This document shows positions 60,368 to 64,000 of a stretch of DNA of 64,000 nt, piece by piece. Each line of letters opens with the position of its first letter. Positions within the stretch are counted from its first letter, which is position 1. The stretch lies in the NCBI RefSeq assembly GCF_937146585.1, contig NZ_CAKZRO010000052.1, forward strand, positions 23,222 to 87,221, read 5' to 3'. The translations under genes were made by a program, and so were the position numbers. The notes under the pieces are model-generated. The model did no database searches and was not told the origin of the DNA. It saw only the letters and a program-made list of their open reading frames with translations. Source of the DNA: an uncultured Halorubrum sp. (lineage in GTDB: Archaea > Halobacteriota > Halobacteria > Halobacteriales > Haloferacaceae).

Positions 60368-62817
60368 CCGAAATCACCCAGGCTGGCCTGTCCGTCGCCG
60401 TCGCCGTCGGCGTCCGCGCCCGCGGTCGCCGCCGCGGAGGCCGAGCTGTCGGGATCGATGCCGTCGAGCGACGGGTCCTCGCGGCCGGCGTTCTCTAAGA
60501 TCCGCTCGGCGGTGCGCTCGCGGCCGCGGAGCGCGCCGAGGACGACCGCCTTGTCCGCCTCGCGGAGGTCGGCGCGGCTCTCGATGCCGGCCTCGTAGAG
60601 ACGGCGGGCGCGCTTCCGGCCGACGTTGCGGACGCCGGCGAGGTCGAGCAGCTCCTCGCGGACCCCGTACTCCAGCCGCTTGCGGGCCTCGCGCACCTGA
60701 ACGACGGTGTCGCCGTCGATCCCCCCCACGTCGCGGGCGAGCGTCTCGGCCGCGCGGAGGAGCCACTCGGCGGTGTCGACCTTCCCGCGGATGTCGCCGG
60801 GGCCGACGCCGTACCGCTCCGCGATCCGGTCCTCGTCGACTTCGTTCGCCCAGTCCTCCAGCAGGCGGCCCGTCTTCAGCGCGGCGAGCCAGTCCTCGAA
60901 CCGCACGTCCTCGTACTCGGAGGGGACGTCGCCGAGGAGCTCCGCCTCGCGCTCGTAGCAGACCTCGGTGTACTCCTCGCGGTCGCCCGACTTGAGGTAC
61001 AGCTCGTAGGTGTCGGGGGTCCGGCTGACGAGGTGGTAGAGGCCGAGCGGCGTGACCGCGGGGGCGGGGTCGTCGCTCGACCCCGGCTCCTCGGAGGCGT
61101 CGCCGTCCGTTCCGTCCTCGCCGGCGCGGGTGTACGTGGTGAAGCCGGCGTCGGGGGCGTCGGCGGCGTCGGCGGTCGGGTCGTTGGCCGCGACGAACTC
61201 GTCGCTCTCCCCCGTCGCCCCGTCGTCCGCGACGGTCCGGAGCCCGTCGAGAATCTCCGCGGCGCTCATCGGGTCGAGGTAGAGCCGCGAGACGGTGTGG
61301 CCGATCCCGGTCGCGGCGAGGCCCTCGCTCCCGCCGTCGCGGTCGCGGTCGACGAAGCCGTTGACCTCGAGGTAGTCGAGGACGGTGTCGGTGACCGCGG
61401 CGAGCCGCCCCTCGTCGTCGGTCTGCGTGGCGTAGAGGGTGTTGTCGAGGAAGGAGAGCAGCCCGTCGCGGGTGGCGGCGAAGCCGGACGCGATCGTCGC
61501 GAGGACGTGGGTTCGGAGGGCGGGCTCGGCGGCGAGCTTCGATCGGACCGGCTCGGCCTCGGCCCAGACGTACCGCTCGAACAGCTCTTCCTGCGTGTCG
61601 GCGTTGTTCGCGAGCAACACCGCCTCGCCGTAGGGGTCGAGGCCGGGGCGGCCCGCGCGGCCGCACATCTGGTGGACCTCGAGCACGTCGAGGGGTTTCA
61701 TCCCGCCGAACTCGCCGTCGTAGCGCCGCCAGTCGCGGACGATCACGCGGCGGGCGGGGGTGTTGACGCCGGCCGCGAGCGTCGGCGTCGCGGAGACGCA
61801 CTTGATGAGTCGGTCGCGGAAGGCGTCCTCGATCAGGCTGCGGTGCTCGCTCGCGAGGCCGGCGTGGTGGAACGCCGACCCCTGTTCGACCGCGTCGGCG
61901 AGGTCCTCGGAGGTGTCGGTGTCGGAGACGCCGCGGATCTCGTCGGCCAGCTCGCTGAGGCGGTCGCGCTCGTCGCCGGTGAGCCGCGGGCCGGTGACGT
62001 CGGTGAGCTTGCGGGCCGACGACTCGGCGTTGCGCCGGGAGTTGACGAAGACGAGCGAGGAACCGCCCTGTCCGTCTTCCTCGGTGTCTAACGCGTCGCC
62101 GACGAGCTTCGCGGTCTGGTCCTCGCCGCGCTCGACGGGCACCTCGCGCTGGCTCCCGTCGTCGAAGTTGATCGCGTTGCCGAAGTGGACGCCGGTGTGG
62201 AGCTCGATCGGGCGCCAGTCGGACTCGACGAGCTCGGCGTCGAGCCAGTCCGCGATGACGTCGGCGTTGCCGACGGTCGCCGAGAGCGCGACCGTCTGGA
62301 GGCCGGGGTTCACCTTGCGGAGCTTCGCGAGGGTCACTTCGAGGGTTGGCCCGCGGTGGGAGTCGTCGACGAGGTGGACCTCGTCGCTGACGACGCAGGT
62401 GAGGTCGTCGATCCACGGCGCGCCGTTGCGGATGAGCGAGTCGACCTTCTCCGAGGTGGCGACGATGATGTCCCGGCTCGCGAGCCACTCGCCGTCGGAG
62501 TCGTAGTTGCCCGTGGAGACGCCGACGGTGACGTCGAACTCCTCCCAGCGCTCGAACTCGGCTTTCTTCTCGCTGGCGAGCGCGCGCAGCGGGACGATGT
62601 ACAAGGCCTTCCCGCCGCGCTCGACGGAGGAGAGCATCGCCAGCTCGGCGATCAGCGTCTTGCCGGACGCGGTCGGGACCGCCGCGACGAGGCTCTCGCC
62701 GGCGGTGACGCCCGCGTCGACCGCCGCCTCCTGGGGCGGGTACAGCTCCGCGACGCCCTCCGCTTCGAGCGCCTCGCCGACGCCGGCGGGGAGCCCGGAG
62801 AGCGAACTCGGTTCCAT
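60364..62817 (-). CDS. hel308: Hel308 DNA helicase
   Basis: The 817-residue superfamily 2 helicase unwinds lagging-strand forks and recombination intermediates. Motifs: the Q-motif [12 protein letters not shown] (25-36), motif I PTASGKT (48-54), DExH DEVH (145-148), SATVGN, and [10 protein letters not shown]. After the winged helix and ratchet domain, helix-hairpin-helix repeats follow ([20 protein letters not shown]). An acidic insertion of about 50 residues lies in the middle. The C-terminal QASLGDFG resembles a PIP box for PCNA but has a Gly instead of a second aromatic. A minus-strand TTTAAA box at 62843-62848 supports the start at 62817. It overlaps cgi121 by four bases. Confidence 0.95.
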   Translation of the reverse strand: MEPSSLSGLPAGVGEALEAEGVAELYPPQEAAVDAGVTAGESLVAAVPTASGKTLIAELAMLSSVERGGKALYIVPLRALASEKKAEFERWEEFDVTVGVSTGNYDSDGEWLASRDIIVATSEKVDSLIRNGAPWIDDLTCVVSDEVHLVDDSHRGPTLEVTLAKLRKVNPGLQTVALSATVGNADVIADWLDAELVESDWRPIELHTGVHFGNAINFDDGSQREVPVERGEDQTAKLVGDALDTEEDGQGGSSLVFVNSRRNAESSARKLTDVTGPRLTGDERDRLSELADEIRGVSDTDTSEDLADAVEQGSAFHHAGLASEHRSLIEDAFRDRLIKCVSATPTLAAGVNTPARRVIVRDWRRYDGEFGGMKPLDVLEVHQMCGRAGRPGLDPYGEAVLLANNADTQEELFERYVWAEAEPVRSKLAAEPALRTHVLATIASGFAATRDGLLSFLDNTLYATQTDDEGRLAAVTDTVLDYLEVNGFVDRDRDGGSEGLAATGIGHTVSRLYLDPMSAAEILDGLRTVADDGATGESDEFVAANDPTADAADAPDAGFTTYTRAGEDGTDGDASEEPGSSDDPAPAVTPLGLYHLVSRTPDTYELYLKSGDREEYTEVCYEREAELLGDVPSEYEDVRFEDWLAALKTGRLLEDWANEVDEDRIAERYGVGPGDIRGKVDTAEWLLRAAETLARDVGGIDGDTVVQVREARKRLEYGVREELLDLAGVRNVGRKRARRLYEAGIESRADLREADKAVVLGALRGRERTAERILENAGREDPSLDGIDPDSSASAAATAGADADGDGDGQASLGDFG

Positions 62818-62842
62818 TACCGGAGTCTGGGCCCCGCCTCGA

Positions 62843-62848
62843 TTTAAA
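62843..62848 (-). promoter_or_regulatory. TATA box of hel308
   Basis: On the minus strand TTTAAA is centred about 28 bases before the ATG at 62817. Confidence 0.55.
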
Positions 62849-63036
62849 CCGTCGGAAGACCCCCGACGACGGGGGACAGAGAGTGCGGGCGCGACCGGCG
62901 ACGCCGAACAGGGGGCGCGTCGTACAAGCCGAGACCGATCCGAAACGCTCTCCGCTTGAACTCGACACGGCGCTCCACCCCTGGTAGGCAGCAGACCCAC
63001 ACAAGACCTATTCCGCGTTACTCGGGAAGTCGGGTA

Positions 63037-63726
63037 ATGGTCTCGCCTTCGGCTATCGTACTGGGGGCGCTGCTCGCGATGTTCCTCGTCGCGGGAGCCG
63101 TCGCACGCTTTCGGTCCGATCTGACGCGCTCTCATATCCCCGTGATCGTGTTGGCGCTGTTAGCGCTGACCAGCGGGGCGCTGATCACCGCAGAGTACCG
63201 CGCGGCGACGGCCGACGCCGAGCGGATCGACTACAGGGTCGACTCGCAAGTTGAGGGGTGTGAGACGGCGGCGGCCGACCGCGTGTCTGAGTTCGACGAA
63301 CTGTCGCCGGACGCTCGAGAGGTGTTCCTCTCGACGCTCCGGTCGGAGGGTGGGTATACGACGACGGAGAACCCCGACCAGTTCGATATCTCTTCCGACG
63401 CGGACGTCGATAATTACGTCAGATACGAGTCGGAGTGCTACTCCGTAGTCGGCTACGGAGCGGGGATCGGTAGCGGAATGTACCTCTTCGTGCTGCTGTT
63501 TTTCGGAATCCCGCTCACCGCCGTGCTCGCGTTTCTCGCAGTGTACAGCTACCGGACCGATAGCTTTCGAATCCCGGCGACGGTCGTCTCCGTGGTCAGC
63601 GTCGGGACTGCGGTGTGGCTGAGAGCGGTCGAGGGGACCGTCGTTCCGATCGTCGCGACGGTCGCCCTGCTCGTCGTCGCCTTCATCTGGATTACGATGG
63701 GGCCGGTTCGATCCGCTGAGCGGTGA
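63037..63726 (+). CDS. membrane protein of unknown function, lower-GC codon use
   Basis: The 229-residue protein has two N-terminal spans ([19 protein letters not shown] and [18 protein letters not shown]). An extracytoplasmic domain of about 85 residues follows, with two Cys ([10 protein letters not shown] and [10 protein letters not shown]) that could form a disulphide. Three C-terminal spans end it. No family is recognised. Third positions include many A and T (ATATCT, GATAATTAC), unlike the rest of the window, and the adjoining DNA is also less GC-rich. This could mark recently acquired sequence starting at the right edge. Confidence 0.8.
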   Translation: MVSPSAIVLGALLAMFLVAGAVARFRSDLTRSHIPVIVLALLALTSGALITAEYRAATADAERIDYRVDSQVEGCETAAADRVSEFDELSPDAREVFLSTLRSEGGYTTTENPDQFDISSDADVDNYVRYESECYSVVGYGAGIGSGMYLFVLLFFGIPLTAVLAFLAVYSYRTDSFRIPATVVSVVSVGTAVWLRAVEGTVVPIVATVALLVVAFIWITMGPVRSAER

Positions 63727-63831
63727 AGACACGTACGGAGAACGGCGCGATCTCGTTTCGAGTCCGCCCCCGTATTCGACGGGGGGTTCTCATCGGTTCG
63801 AAGGATTTCGACGGTGCCGAATCGACTCGAG

Positions 63832-64000
63832 TCAGGGCGCGACGCCGACCGTCAACAGCGTTCCCCACGTTCGGTAGCGGTCGACCATCGCCTCGCGCGT
63901 CTCGTAGTTCTCGGTCGGGAATTCGGCAGCGTCGGGTATCTCCACCTCGCGGTCCGGGATCGCGTCCTGCTCGGCGACGTACAGGCCGGCCTCGCGGAAC
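63832..64000 (-). CDS. 3' part of an unidentified gene (cut by window end)
   Basis: The minus-strand frame runs from the window edge to a TGA at 63832-63834. It encodes at least 55 residues, including FREAGLYVAEQDAIPDREV and later FPTENYETREAMVDRYRTW. The pattern of acidic and aromatic residues and G/C third positions is that of a real soluble protein. Too little is visible to name it; a redox or transfer enzyme tail would be a guess. Confidence 0.65.
   Translation of the reverse strand, partial: FREAGLYVAEQDAIPDREVEIPDAAEFPTENYETREAMVDRYRTWGTLLTVGVAP

Overview
The window reads as a main-chromosome segment of an extremely halophilic archaeon (class Halobacteria). GC content is very high with strong G/C third positions, and the encoded proteins are very acidic. 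Many genes carry a TATA-like box 24-30 bases before the ATG, as expected for leaderless haloarchaeal transcripts. Marker genes are archaeal: PCNA, Hjc, Hel308, Cgi121, RIO1, thermosome, PurO, a two-KH-domain protein and a haloarchaeal-type malate dehydrogenase. The overall flavour is Halorubrum-like, but genus is an inference. There is no rRNA, CRISPR array, insertion sequence or clear prophage. Two tRNA genes are present (Lys-TTT and Gln-CTG).

Layout. 1-6430: hisA, a small membrane protein, a lipoprotein, and a three-gene thiamine-type ABC importer. 6440-6770: first copy of a structured repeat. 6872-15572: an amino-acid permease fused to two universal-stress domains, a PLP aminotransferase, a DUF424/TPR pair, a SdpI-like membrane protein, a ParB-like HTH protein and an M20 peptidase. 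15678-19164: tRNA-Lys with downstream tRNA-like fragments, a LUD-domain protein, a thermosome subunit with a strong promoter, and the second copy of the structured repeat. 19253-25377: KH protein, RIO1 kinase, Hjc, rhodanese, flavin reductase, phosphohexomutase and PCNA. 25428-35604: a 7TM histidine kinase, an MFS exporter, malate dehydrogenase, a methyltransferase, a P450 with a tiny cysteine-rich protein, and a soluble chemotaxis-type transducer. 35765-47350: UvrC, an HTH_10 regulator, a hydrolase, ThpR, a CNNM/CBS protein, SerA, a second histidine kinase, ThrC and Upp. 47443-56602: many small haloarchaeal membrane or zinc-ribbon proteins around a CobW GTPase, an ArsA-type ATPase and CstA. 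56623-64000: an S9 peptidase, PurO, tRNA-Gln, the Cgi121-Hel308 pair, and a less GC-rich membrane protein near the right edge.

Most of the window is ordinary housekeeping gene content, packed tightly with short overlaps. The observation that stands out is a pair of about 320-base intergenic elements at 6440-6770 and 18842-19168. They share a 66-base identical core and the same set of hairpins. In one 27-base-arm stem, the lower 13 positions are constant, while 10 of the upper 14 positions differ between copies with pairing kept at every changed position. That pattern indicates selection on base pairing, as for a structured RNA or a cruciform-forming DNA element. I do not recognise it as RNase P RNA, SRP RNA or a known riboswitch.
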